A stretch of 64,000 nucleotides of DNA from Gordonia hydrophobica NBRC 16057 (lineage in GTDB: Bacteria; Actinomycetota; Actinomycetes; Mycobacteriales; Mycobacteriaceae). The DNA lies in assembly GCF_001592365.1 (NCBI RefSeq), contig NZ_BCWU01000005.1, positions 248,001-312,000 of the forward strand. Reading direction: 5' to 3'. The notes beneath the pieces were generated by a model. The model was not told where the DNA came from. It did no database searches and saw nothing but the letters and a program-made list of their open reading frames with translations. The position numbers and the translations under genes were made by a program. The number at the start of each line of letters is the position of its first letter. The first letter of the stretch is position 1. Positions 1 through 11,400 of the stretch are shown piece by piece.

Positions 1-17
1 ACTGACAGGGAGGGACG

Positions 18-704
18 ATGACGGTTTACCGACTCGACGGACGGGTCGAGCCGCCCATACTCGATCACGCGCCATGGATGGACGACATCACATCGGCCAG
101 CGTCTACGATCTCGACTCAGATGCGGCGCAGTCGCGCATCCTTTCGGCGGACGGGTTGCTGATCGCCTCCAGCGCTGATCATGTGCACTTGGCGAAACAC
201 CGTGCGACGTTGACCTCGTTCGTCCGTGACGGAGGTCGCGTCCTCGTCAACGGTCAGGTCGTCCTGCCGTTCATCGACGGACTCGCGACGTGGTCCAAAC
301 TGAACTACAGCACCGCCGGCGACCTGCAACCCCATCTGGTTACTGCGCACCCGCTGTGGGACGGGGTCGATCACCAGGACCTGCACTATAGGACCGGGCG
401 ACCCGGGGTGCACGACTACCAGACGCTGACCTCGATCGGCGTCGCCGGCTTCTACGGGCGGGGATATCACGTCAATCTGCCTCCGGACGCACAGGTGATC
501 ACCGGTATCGGCCCGCTCCGCCTGCCTCTGGACTACAGCTATCGGATCGGGCTGGGCGAAGTGATCGTGCACGCGGGACGGGATCTGGACAAGTACGCAG
601 ACCCGCGATACAGCACTGGCGCGTTTGGTCCCAATATCGCTGCCTGGCTCAGCGGTTCCACGAATTCGACGACCACACCCGATCTTCAAGGAGTCGCGCG
701 ATGA
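18..704 (+). CDS. Glutamine-amidotransferase-like protein, no catalytic residues seen
   Basis: The 228-residue product is not assigned to a named family. Residues about 40-80 (ADGLLIASS, then FVRDGGRVLVNGQ) have the alternating strand/helix layout of class I amidotransferase or ThuA-like Rossmann-type folds. The protein has no cysteine, so an amidotransferase nucleophile is absent. A segment near residue 112 (HPLWDGVDHQDLHYR) has a counterpart in the next gene (DPFWDYFDLGALNW), so the pair looks paralogous. The ATG follows a strong GGGAGGG ribosome site. The stop overlaps the next start in an ATGA. The upstream gene order lies outside the window. The existence of the gene is fairly sure; its role is unknown. 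Confidence 0.7.
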   Translation: MTVYRLDGRVEPPILDHAPWMDDITSASVYDLDSDAAQSRILSADGLLIASSADHVHLAKHRATLTSFVRDGGRVLVNGQVVLPFIDGLATWSKLNYSTAGDLQPHLVTAHPLWDGVDHQDLHYRTGRPGVHDYQTLTSIGVAGFYGRGYHVNLPPDAQVITGIGPLRLPLDYSYRIGLGEVIVHAGRDLDKYADPRYSTGAFGPNIAAWLSGSTNSTTTPDLQGVAR

Positions 705-1390
705 GCCTTCCTCGCATCTGCCTGGTGCACTGCGGGACGTACCCCGCTCTGACGACACTGCAGGATCTTGCCGTGCTCGCGTACGGCGTGGACGGCGTCT
801 ACCTCCCGGACGCCGATCCGGAGAAGATTGTCGACTACGACGTGGTCGTGGTCTCGGATCGGCTGCCCCCGGTGCAACGAATGAAGCTCGAGACCATGAC
901 CGACCGGATCGTGCAGGACTCGTCGAAGACGCTCATCGTGCTCGGCCAGAACGATGTGCAGGACTGGCTGCCCGGCCTCGGCTTCACTTTTCGCAGGCCG
1001 GTGTTCTGGAAGTGGCGCACCGGAGAGGACACCGGGACTCGAGGGCGTCTGCCCGAGGACCCGTTCTGGGACTATTTCGATCTCGGCGCGCTGAACTGGC
1101 ACAATCACGGGCTGCTTCACCCGTCGGCGGGGACCAAGTCACTGGTGGTGGTCGAGGAGGACGGCCGCGAGCAGGGGGCCGTGGTCCTCGTGGACGAGGT
1201 CAACCAGCCGGCCAGGCTGCTCGTGACCACGATGGACCCGGTCTATCACCATGGGTCGGGCTTCATGCCCGGTGCCACGCGCATGCTCTACGGCCTCCTC
1301 CGATGGTCGGTTGCGCCGCGGGACCGGCGATCGGTTGATCGCTCCGACGCCGGGCTCACCGAACCAGCGGACACCGTGCACGCGGGATGA
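701..1390 (+). CDS. Second amidotransferase-like protein, paralogous to its upstream neighbour
   Basis: The 229-residue product starts inside the stop of the preceding gene (ATGA) and is therefore translationally coupled. It shows the same fold pattern: YDVVVVSDRLP, then a helix, then KTLIVLGQ, followed by a Trp/Asp-rich loop (DPFWDYFDLGALNWHNHG). The only cysteines are at residues 7 and 11 near the N-terminus, not in a nucleophile-elbow context. A binding or scaffold role is as likely as catalysis. It is cytosolic by composition, with no signal peptide. Its stop overlaps a 35-codon ORF by 4 nt. Function is not recognised. Confidence 0.7.
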   Translation: MSLPRICLVHCGTYPALTTLQDLAVLAYGVDGVYLPDADPEKIVDYDVVVVSDRLPPVQRMKLETMTDRIVQDSSKTLIVLGQNDVQDWLPGLGFTFRRPVFWKWRTGEDTGTRGRLPEDPFWDYFDLGALNWHNHGLLHPSAGTKSLVVVEEDGREQGAVVLVDEVNQPARLLVTTMDPVYHHGSGFMPGATRMLYGLLRWSVAPRDRRSVDRSDAGLTEPADTVHAG

Positions 1391-1494
1391 CCGCCTCACC
1401 CGCCGAAGGCACACGAGGGATGGTCGACGACGGCGACCGCATCTGGGTGGGCGGTTCGGCAATCGCAGTGGTGTCGGGCAAGGTGGACCTGTGA
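1387..1494 (+). CDS. 35-aa small ORF coupled on both sides
   Basis: The ORF reads MTASPAEGTRGMVDDGD and then RIWVGGSAIAVVSGKVDL. Its ATG overlaps the upstream stop as ATGA, and its stop overlaps the tatD start as GTGA. Both are normal coupling overlaps in this genome. It exactly fills the gap between the two larger genes. No family is recognised. It could be a true small protein, a coupling leader for tatD, or chance. The double overlap is the only positive evidence. Confidence 0.45.
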   Translation: MTASPAEGTRGMVDDGDRIWVGGSAIAVVSGKVDL

Positions 1495-2390
1495 CCGATC
1501 AGGACGAAACGACGGAGACCACCGCCACGGACCTCACGGCCAAAGAGATCCGCAAGCGCAAGCGGCGCATGCCGCCGCCCGATCCGACGCCGCTACCGGG
1601 GCTCGTCGATGCCCACACGCACCTCGCGGCGTGCGGAGGTCGCGCCGAAGAAGACGTCCGCGTGATCCTCGACCGCGCCGAGGCCGTCGGTGTGGAACAG
1701 GTCGTGACCGTCGCCGACGACATGGTCGACGCCCGCTGGGCCGTCGCCGCCGCCCATTGGGACTCCCGCGCGTTCGCCGCGGTGGGACTGCACCCCACCC
1801 ATGCCGCCGATCTGGACGATGCGGCGCGTGCCGAATTGACGGAGATGGTCGCCGATCCGCGCGTCGTCGCAGTCGGGGAGACCGGCCTGGACTATTACTG
1901 GACCACCCGGTCGGACGACTGCGCTGATCCCGCCGTGCAGCGCGACGCCTTCGCGTGGCACATCGACTTGGCGAAGCGGTCGGGCAAGCCGTTGATGATC
2001 CACAATCGCGAGGCGGATCGGGATCTGCTGGACGTGCTCGCCGCCGAGGGCGCGCCGGAGACGGTGATCATGCACTGCTTCTCCGGAACGCCCGCGATTG
2101 CGCGTGAATGTGTCGACCTCGGGTACGTGTTGAGCTTCTCCGGGACTGTGACCTTCACCAACTCCGTCGAACTTCGTGAGGCCGCACTGCTGACTCCCGA
2201 CGAGCTGATTCTGGTGGAGACCGATGCACCGTTCCTGACTCCGCATCCCTACCGTGGCCAGCCGAATCAGTCGTATTGCCTGCCCTACACGGCGCGCGCG
2301 CTCGCCGAACTTCGAGGAGTCTCGGAGGAGCAGATGGCTGAAACCTTGGGAGGTAACGCGCGCAAGCTTTATTCGGTTCCGTTGCGGTAA
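1491..2390 (+). CDS. tatD: TatD-family metal-dependent deoxyribonuclease
   Basis: The 299-residue protein belongs to the TatD/YcfH metallohydrolase family, TIM-barrel nucleases acting on DNA or D-aminoacyl-tRNA in the cytosol. The first metal motif DAHTHL lies near residue 43. Further ligands are in GETGLDYYW, MIHNREA, MHCFSG and ETDAPFLTPHP. The GTG start is chosen because of the AGGTGG site just upstream and the typical basic N-terminal extension (KEIRKRKRR). The start overlaps the small ORF stop. tatD next to rpfB is the conserved mycobacterial order. Family assignment is sure; the in vivo substrate is not. Confidence 0.95.
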   Translation: MTDQDETTETTATDLTAKEIRKRKRRMPPPDPTPLPGLVDAHTHLAACGGRAEEDVRVILDRAEAVGVEQVVTVADDMVDARWAVAAAHWDSRAFAAVGLHPTHAADLDDAARAELTEMVADPRVVAVGETGLDYYWTTRSDDCADPAVQRDAFAWHIDLAKRSGKPLMIHNREADRDLLDVLAAEGAPETVIMHCFSGTPAIARECVDLGYVLSFSGTVTFTNSVELREAALLTPDELILVETDAPFLTPHPYRGQPNQSYCLPYTARALAELRGVSEEQMAETLGGNARKLYSVPLR

Positions 2391-3581
<1,191 letters not shown>

Positions 3582-3610
3582 GTCTTCGTCAACCTCACTA
3601 CGCTCGCCTG

Positions 3611-3656
3611 CTCGCGCGGGTTCGCACGGATCATGATCCGCGCGAACCCGCGCGAG
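3611..3656. terminator. 46-nt near-perfect palindrome after rpfB
   Basis: Two 23-nt arms (CTCGCGCGGGTTCGC... and its complement) meet with no spacer at TGATCA and differ at one position. No T-run follows. This is most likely a strong GC hairpin ending rpfB transcription; a protein-binding palindrome is possible. Confidence 0.6.
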
Positions 3657-3763
3657 CTGCTTTGTGCGCGTGGTGGCAGTTGCCGCCGCGCCCGCGGTGA
3701 TCGATCACGTGATCTGGGCCATGTCGACCAGATGTCTGGCGCCGTGTATCGTCACACCCAATT

Positions 3764-3782
3764 GATAACGATAATCGTTTGC
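3764..3782. promoter_or_regulatory. Fur/Zur-type operator upstream of the metallophore locus
   Basis: GATAACGATAATCGTTTGC matches 15 of 19 positions of the classical Fur consensus GATAATGATAATCATTATC. Its centre AACGATAATCGTT (3767-3779) is a perfect 6-1-6 palindrome. The site lies 14 nt before the MFS start codon, so bound repressor would cover the promoter or start region. No IdeR/DtxR-type TTAGGTTAGGCTAACC box is seen in this gap. Fur-superfamily control is supported by the sequence. Zinc (Zur) rather than iron is inferred from the usual IdeR/Zur split in actinobacteria. Confidence 0.6.
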
Positions 3783-3795
3783 ATTAGGGGGTGTG

Positions 3796-5340
3796 ATGAC
3801 TTTCGAGGACTCAGGCCGCACCACGGCACAGTCGCAGTCCGGGGAGGCCGCGCACAGCGCAGATCCGCGGTCGGGTGAAAGACGTTGGGTCACTGCGCTG
3901 GTCGGGTTGTCTGCGGTCGTGATGACCCTCGACATCAGCATTGTGAATGTCGCTCTCCCCGACATCGCCGCCGACTTCGGTTCCGGACTCGAAGCGGCGC
4001 AGTGGATCATCAATGCCTACGTACTCGCTTTCGCCGCGCTGCTGCTCACCGTCGGCGCGGCCTCCGATCGACTGGGCAGGCGTCGGATCTTCCTCGTCGG
4101 TCACGTGATCTTCGCGGTCGGCTCCCTGCTGTGCGCGCTCGCCCCGACGGACGCGATCCTGATCGGAGGGCGAGGAGTGCAGGGGATCGGCGCCGCTCTC
4201 GTTTTCGGCACCTGCCTCGCGCTGCTGTCGGACGCCTACGGCGACGACTCCGCCGGACGCGTCCGCGCGGTCGGCGTCTTCATGGCGTGCGGCGCCGGTG
4301 CCGTAGCGCTCGGCCCGTTGGTGGGCGGACTGCTCGTGGAACTGGGCGGGTGGCGCTGGATCTTCGCGATCAACCTGCCGATCGGCGTCGGCGTCATCAT
4401 TGCGACGCTGGCGACGATGAATCTGGCCGACAAGACCGTCGGCAGCAGCCGTGTGGACCCGGTGTCGACGGTGCTGATCACCACGCTCTTCTTCGCCGCC
4501 AACTTCGCACTTCTGTCGGGTCCCGACCACGGTTGGACGTCGCCGCGGGTGCTGCTCTGTGCTGTGGTGACCGTCATCGTGGGAGTGGCAGCGTTCTGGC
4601 GGCAACGAGCTCTGGGCGACGATGCCATGGTCGACCTGTCGTTGTTCCGGATCCCGACCTTCTCCGCGGTGATCTTCATCAGCTTCGCCATTCGGGTGTT
4701 CAGCTTCGGCGTCTTCCCGTTCCTCATCTTCTGGTTCTCCGGCGCCAACGGCCTCAGTCCGGTGCAGACCGGTGCGGTGCTCCTCTTCCTCGCGATTCCG
4801 ATGATCATCGCTGCTGGACCGTCGGTCGCCCTGGCCCGCGTCGTCTCGCTCGCCAGGGTCCTGGCCCTGTCGATGTCGACGGTCGCCGCAGGTCTGATCT
4901 GGGCCGCCGTCGTGGCCGGCCCCGACGCGTCGTGGACCGCGTTGATCGGACCGCTGGTACTCATCGGAATCGGGTCCGGACTCTCGATGCCGCACATCAT
5001 GGACATCGCGATGGCCGTCGCGCCCGCCCGATTGGCAGGCACGGCGACCGGCGTCGCGAACACCGCTTTCCCGCTCGGCACCGCCGCAGGCATCGCCGTC
5101 TTCGGTGCACTCATCCACGGCCGGGTCGACGCCGCGTCCGCGCTGCCCGAGCCGGCCCGCCCCCTGGCGTATGTGGCCGAGTTCGATCGCCTCGCACCAC
5201 TCGGCGAGTCCGCGGTCGACGCCGCGCGCTCGGCCTATGGGAGTGGACTGACCACCATGTTCATCGTTGCGGCGGCAGTCGCTGCCGTCGCCGCGGTGGT
5301 CGCGCTCACCAGCGTGCGCACGAACGACTTCCGGGCCTGA
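3796..5340 (+). CDS. DHA2-type MFS exporter, first gene of metallophore locus
   Basis: The 514-residue, very hydrophobic protein is of the 14-helix DHA2 (EmrB/QacA) drug:H+ antiporter family. Motif A is visible as SDRLGRRRIFL, and motif C-like glycine-rich helices follow (GAGAVALGPLVGG). TM1 carries the family sequence LDISIVNVALPDI. The ATG at 3796 is chosen over the adjacent GTG at 3793 because AGGGG ends 5 nt before it. Position directly behind a Fur/Zur-type operator and before a siderophore-type NRPS suggests export of the apo-metallophore. Substrate cannot be read from sequence, so generic multidrug efflux remains possible. Confidence 0.88.
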   Translation: MTFEDSGRTTAQSQSGEAAHSADPRSGERRWVTALVGLSAVVMTLDISIVNVALPDIAADFGSGLEAAQWIINAYVLAFAALLLTVGAASDRLGRRRIFLVGHVIFAVGSLLCALAPTDAILIGGRGVQGIGAALVFGTCLALLSDAYGDDSAGRVRAVGVFMACGAGAVALGPLVGGLLVELGGWRWIFAINLPIGVGVIIATLATMNLADKTVGSSRVDPVSTVLITTLFFAANFALLSGPDHGWTSPRVLLCAVVTVIVGVAAFWRQRALGDDAMVDLSLFRIPTFSAVIFISFAIRVFSFGVFPFLIFWFSGANGLSPVQTGAVLLFLAIPMIIAAGPSVALARVVSLARVLALSMSTVAAGLIWAAVVAGPDASWTALIGPLVLIGIGSGLSMPHIMDIAMAVAPARLAGTATGVANTAFPLGTAAGIAVFGALIHGRVDAASALPEPARPLAYVAEFDRLAPLGESAVDAARSAYGSGLTTMFIVAAAVAAVAAVVALTSVRTNDFRA

Positions 5341-5485
5341 CCGGTCCATCTTCACCAGACGAAGGAAACATCCGCGTCGACGCGGCCGTGACCCGATCAG
5401 CGGTCCGGCGGTCACCGCGCGGACCCGCACGAAAGGGCGATCAACCATCAGCACAACGGCCAATCCCGTACCTGCCGAAACCATC

Positions 5486-8400
5486 ATGCCGGGGTGCACC
5501 CTCCCGACGACCTCGACTCAGCGGGCCTACCTCGTCGGACGTGATGCAGCGCAACCGCTCGGCGGCGTCGACTGTCTGGGGTATGTCGAGTTCTCGGAGA
5601 GCGGGGTGACCCCTGAGCAGTTGCAGTCGGCAGTGAATGCGGCGTCCCGGCATCCGGCGCTGCGTTCGGCGATCGCGACCCCCGATGCGCTGATCGACAT
5701 CGATCGACCGGCTCCGACGGTCCGAGTTCACGACCTCAGCGCCGACGAAGACGGCGGCGAGTCCGCACTGGCTGCCGTCCGTGAACGGATGGCGGGCACC
5801 TACTTCCGCCTCGACGAGGGCCACGCCTGGGACGTCGAACTCTCGCTCCTGGGCTCCGGGCGGTCGGTGATCCACCTCGCGGTGGCGCTCACGGTCGCCG
5901 ATCTGATCGGGATCACCGTGCTGTGCGCCGAGATCGCCGCGCATATCGCCGTACTCCGCGAGACCGGAGCCGAGCCCGACCCCGCGCCTCGCATCGACTA
6001 CGCGGACGTCCGCGCGGCTCTCGCCGACAGCACTCCGAGACGTCCGAGCGTGCCCGGTGACATTCTCGCGACGCGCGTCGACGAACTGCTCGAGGCGCCG
6101 GTGCTTCCGATGGTCGATCCGGGCGGGCCCGACGTCGCACCCCGGGTCACCCGGCTCGCGGCGACGCTCGACGATGAGACCTGGACGCGACTCGGCGAGC
6201 TCGCCGGTGACATCGGAGTGACCCGCGCGGCGATTCTGCTGGCGGTCTACGCAGAGGCCTTGCGCCGATGGACCGACGACGAGCGGCGCGACTTCATCAT
6301 CACCGTGCCGGGCCTGTCGGTCGCCGGTACCGAGGCGCACATTCTCGATCGCACGCGAATCTACGCCACTCGCTGCATCGATCGTCCCGACCTCAGCGCT
6401 GCTGACGCATTCGGAGAATCCGCTGCCGAACTCCGCTATCGGATCGCGCGCGGAGTGGACGCGGTCGACGAGCTCAGGCGGGCCGTCGCCACCGGGGCCG
6501 GTCACCGTGGGCTCGCACCCTACGTCCTCACCTACAGCGCCGACCGACCCGTCCTACCTGCCGCGGCCACCGAACTCCTCGGTCATCCCACGATGATCCG
6601 ATCGTCGACACCCCAGGTGATCATCGATTTCCAGGTCTATCGCTTCGTCGCCGACGAAGTGAGCCTGTCGTTCGACGTCCGCGACGGTGTGCTGGCCGAC
6701 GGCGTCGCCGAACAGCTCTTCGCCACGACCGTCGAGGCAGTGACCGCACTCGCCGACTGGAGTCCGGAACAGGTTCGCTCCACCCGCATCGCCGATGTGG
6801 TGGCCCTGCCCGAGCAGGTTCGCCGCCACCGCGAACTGCTCAGCGGTGAGCGGGCCGCACCGCCCGGACTGTTGCACGACGATTTCCGTGACGCCGTCGC
6901 TCGACATCCCGAGCGGGTGGCGCTCGTCTGTGCCGATCGGCAGTGCGACCGGATCGCGGTCGAACATGAGGCGTTGACGTACGGCGACGTCGACGCGTTG
7001 GCGCGCGCTCTGGCCATCGACCTGATCGACCGAACCGATCCTGACGACATCGTCGCGCTCGACCTCCCGAAGGGACCGGCACAGATCGTCGCGGCGCTGG
7101 CGGTTCTCTATGCCGGTTGCACGTATCTCCCCATGCCACAGGGACTCCCGGAATCGCGACGCGGCGCGATACTCGACGCCGCGCGACCGACAGTGATCCT
7201 GGGGCCCGACGACCTTCCCAGCACGGTAGCGCCCGCACCGGGTGCTGAGGGCAGGCGCGACGCCGCTCCGGCCGCTCCGGCATATGTGATCTTCACGTCG
7301 GGATCCACCGGGACGCCGAAGGGGGTGGTCATGTCGCACGCCGCGGCGGTCAACACCGTGCGCGATGTTCGCGATCGCAACCGAATCGACGCGGACGACG
7401 CGCTGATCCCGGTCGCCGCGATGTCCTTCGACCTCAGCGTTTTCGACGTCTTCGGCGTCCTCGGGTCCGGCGGTCGACTGATCTGTGTGGGGGATGCCCA
7501 GGCCCGCGACCCGTTCGTCTGGCTCCGCCTGATCGACGAGCATCGGGTGACCATCTGGAACAGTGCCCCGATGCTCGCCGAGATGCTGGCCGCCGCCGCG
7601 GATCGTCGGACCCCGCCACTGCCCTTACGTCGTGTCCTGTGCTCCGGCGACCGCATCGACCGGGGGCTGTACGACAGACTCGCCGCGATCGCGCCCGAGG
7701 TCACGGTGGTGGCGATGGGCGGCGCAACGGAGGGCGGTATCTGGTCCAACGAGTTCCTCGTCGGCGCCGACACCGCACTGCGTCCGGAGTGGGCGTCGGT
7801 GCCGTATGGCGGGCCGCTGACCGGACAGCGTTACCGGGTCGCCGACGCGGACGGTCGTGACTGCGGCGCGCATGTCGTCGGTGAATTGTGGATCGGCGGC
7901 GAGAGTCTCGCCAGCGGTTATCTGGGCGATCCGGAGCTCACTGCGGATCGCTTCGTCGACGACGCCGGTGACCGCTGGTACCGAACCGGCGACCTCGGCC
8001 ACTGGGAGGCCGACGATGTGCTGGTCATTCACGGCCGCACCGACGGGCAGGTCAAGATCCGCGGCCATCGCATCGAACTCGGCGACGTCGAGGCGCACCT
8101 GCGTCGCTTACCGGCCGTCACTGACGCCGTCGCCTTCGCGTTCCCCGGCAACACCGCGCTCGGTGCAGCCGTCGTCCTGTCCGCACCCGCCGAGGGCGCG
8201 ACCGGCGACGATATCGTCGGCGACGCGGGCAGAGTGCTGCCCGCGCACATGGTGCCGCGCCGGATCGACGTCTGGGACGCCCTCCCGGTGACCGGGAACG
8301 GCAAGGTGGATCGGGCGGCGGTGGCGACGCACGCAGGCGACACGCGGCCGACATCCGTCACCATCGACGAGACGGTCGACGCACGGACGGCGTTGGTCGT

Positions 8401-11400
8401 CGCGGCCTACGCCGAACTGCTGCCGGGGCCGGTGGACGAGCACACGAACTTCTTCGCAGCGGGCGGCGAGAGTTTGGCGGCCGCCCGACTGTGTCGCCTG
8501 CTGGCCGACGCCGGTCACGTGATCACGGTGGCGGATGTGCTCGCGGCCCCCAGCGCAAGCGCACTGGCCGATCTGCTCTCCGACGTCCCCTCGACCCCGT
8601 GCGACAATGCGCGTGAGGTCGCTGTCGACACGTCGGTCGACCGCTTTCCGCTCACGCCCCTGCAGCGCGCCTACACGCTCGGTCGTGACGGCCTCCGTGA
8701 CCAGGTCCGCTCGGACACGCTCTTCACCCTCGTCCTCTCGCTGCCGGACCACGTGGGTGCGGACGATGTGCACCGCGCCGTCCGACGACTCACCGACAGC
8801 TGGGAAGGTCTTCGCTGTGCGCGAGTCGGTGACGGTGAGCAGGGCGTCGCTGACGCCGTCGACGTCCCGCTTGTTCGGGTATCCGGGCCGCTGCGCGACT
8901 ACCTGCCACACCACCGATGCCGTACCGTCTGCGCCGTCGTGGTCTCCGAGCAGGATCCCGGTGAGGTGGGCCTGGCCATCGACTATCTGGGACTGGACGC
9001 CCGCAGCCTGGTGACCGTGGTCTCCGCGATCATCGCGGTGGCCGACGGCGGCGAGATCCCGTCCCGTGTGCTCGGGGACCTCGCGGGCTTCGCCGTCCAC
9101 GCTCGCACACCCTCGCCCAGCAGTACGACGATCGGAGGCAGGCGTCCGGTACCCGACGATGTCGACCTCCGGGTGCCGATGCGCGCGGTTCCGACGGAGC
9201 TCACGCCGTTCGCGTCCCGGCGCATGGTGCTGACCGACGTCGACGGGCTGAACCGCGCCGCGGACGACGCGGGCGTCACGCCGAGCGTGCTGCTGTTGCA
9301 CGCCTTCGGCGCGACACTCAGCGAGGCGCTGACGGCCCCACGCATACCGATCACCGTGCCGATCTCGCATCGCCCCGTGGAGACCGCAGGCGCGGAGTCG
9401 GTCGAGGTCCTCGGAAACTTCACCCGACTGGAGACGGTGATCGTGGATCCTGCCGCGGGCCCCGAGGCCGTCGGAGCGCAGCTGTGGGGCCGGATCGGCA
9501 GCGAAGACCCCGCCGCACCGGGGGCGGGTGGCCCGGAGAACCGCATCGTCTTCACCTCGACCCTCGGCCTCGACTATTCGACCGCCGATGCAGCGCTCAC
9601 TCCCGTCTGGTCGCTGACCGCGACGCCGGGAGTACTGCTCGACTGTCAAGTCCTCGATCATCCCGACGGCATCGAAATCCGGTGGGACCATCCGCACACG
9701 GTGCTCGATCCGACGTTCCTCGACCGCGCCCAGCACCTGTTCGTCGAGCGACTCGGACTGACCGATGAGCGGGCATCGATCCGAGCGTCGTCCGCCGCGA
9801 GCCTCCTCACCACCGAACAGGTCCTCGACGCGCTCGAACAGCGGTTGCGGCCGGACGTCGTCGACGATGCCCCGTCCGCGGCACTGCTGCGTGGGATCGC
9901 CGACCGTCATCGCTCGGGACTTCGGCCCGACGACGGCACCGCGCACTGGACGGCCGACGACGTCGACCACCTGACAGCGGTCCTCGACGGCTCGGTTCCG
10001 CAGACAGCGCTGCTGGAGCACCCGCGTCTGGCTCCGGACGCGATGCTCGCCGCGACCGACCAGTTCGGCGCTTTCCTCGATGATGTAGCCGGAGAGATCG
10101 TCGCCAAGGCAGCAGCGCTGGGGCGGGCGATTCAGGTCGTCGAACTGGGTGCCTCGGTCGGTGAGCGGGTGATCCGCCGACTCGGCGACCTCGGCGCCGA
10201 CCATCACTGGGAGTGTGTGGAGCCGGATCGACTGCTCGCGCACATCGCCCATCGGCGTGGGCTGCCCGTGCGCGCCGAGGCATCGGCAACGGTGGCGGAC
10301 GTCATCGTGATCGGTGGCGCCGCACACCGCGACCCGCGGATCCTGCGAATTCTGCACCGGCTGCCGCGCCGAGACGACGCCGTGCTCTGGCTGTGCGAGC
10401 CATCGCTCGACAGGCGAGAGATCCTGCTGTCGGCCGCGATCCTGAATCCTGCAGTGCTGACGCAGCGGGTCGACGCCCCGCTCTGGCACTGGTGTTCCGT
10501 GCTTCGCGACCGCGGCTTCACTCCGGTCCGCGCCGTGGAGCACGACTCGCTCGTGTCCATCCGGGCAAAACTCAGCATCACACCTCCCGACCATCGGCTC
10601 TCAGCTGCAGCGGAATCCCCGGTGGCATCGGCGTCGACACGCACGCAGCCGACACCGGCACCGGCATCGGTACCGGCACCGACCGACACGGCCTCCGACG
10701 ACGTCGCGACCATCGCCACCGCGTGGCGGGAAGTTCTCGGGCTGACCGCCGATCCCGAACCGCATACCGACTTCTTCGACGTGGGCGGGGACTCGTTGAG
10801 CGGGACTCGAGTGATCTCTCGGCTGGCGGCCGACGGCTTCACCGAGGCCCGCTTGGTCGATCTGTTCAACCAACCGGAGTTCGGTGCCTTCGCCGCCACC
10901 GTGCGCCGCACTGGAGTCGAGCATCCGCGCGTACCCTCGACGAGCCGTGACCCGCATGTCGCGGTCGGCGACGACGGCGCGTTTCCGCTGACGGCGGTGC
11001 AGCGCGCCTACCTGGCGGGACGCGATTCCGAACAGATTCTCGGCGGCAACAACGCCCACTGCTATTTCGAGCTCAGCGTCGACACCCTCGACATCGCAGC
11101 GCTGGCACGAGCGGTCGACGTCGTCGTGGCGCGCCATCCGTCGTTGCGGTCGCGGACGGTCGACGCGTGGACCGGCGAGGTCGTGGTCGCCCATACGAAC
11201 TCGGCGCCGCTGGCGTGCGCGGACCCGCGCGCAGCCACCGAGGCCGAATCGATCGACCCGACACTGCCCGGCGCGCTCCGTGTCCGGGTCGGATCTGACG
11301 TGGGCGGTTCCTCGGTCGTCGGCATCGGCATGGACAACCTCTGGCTCGACGGCCAGTCGATGTTCCTGGTGCTCGACGAACTCAGCCGCGCTTATCGCGG

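Noticed and set aside
3582..3795. IdeR/DtxR iron box before the metallophore locus
   Set aside because: No TTAGG-type palindrome is seen; only the Fur/Zur-like site fits.
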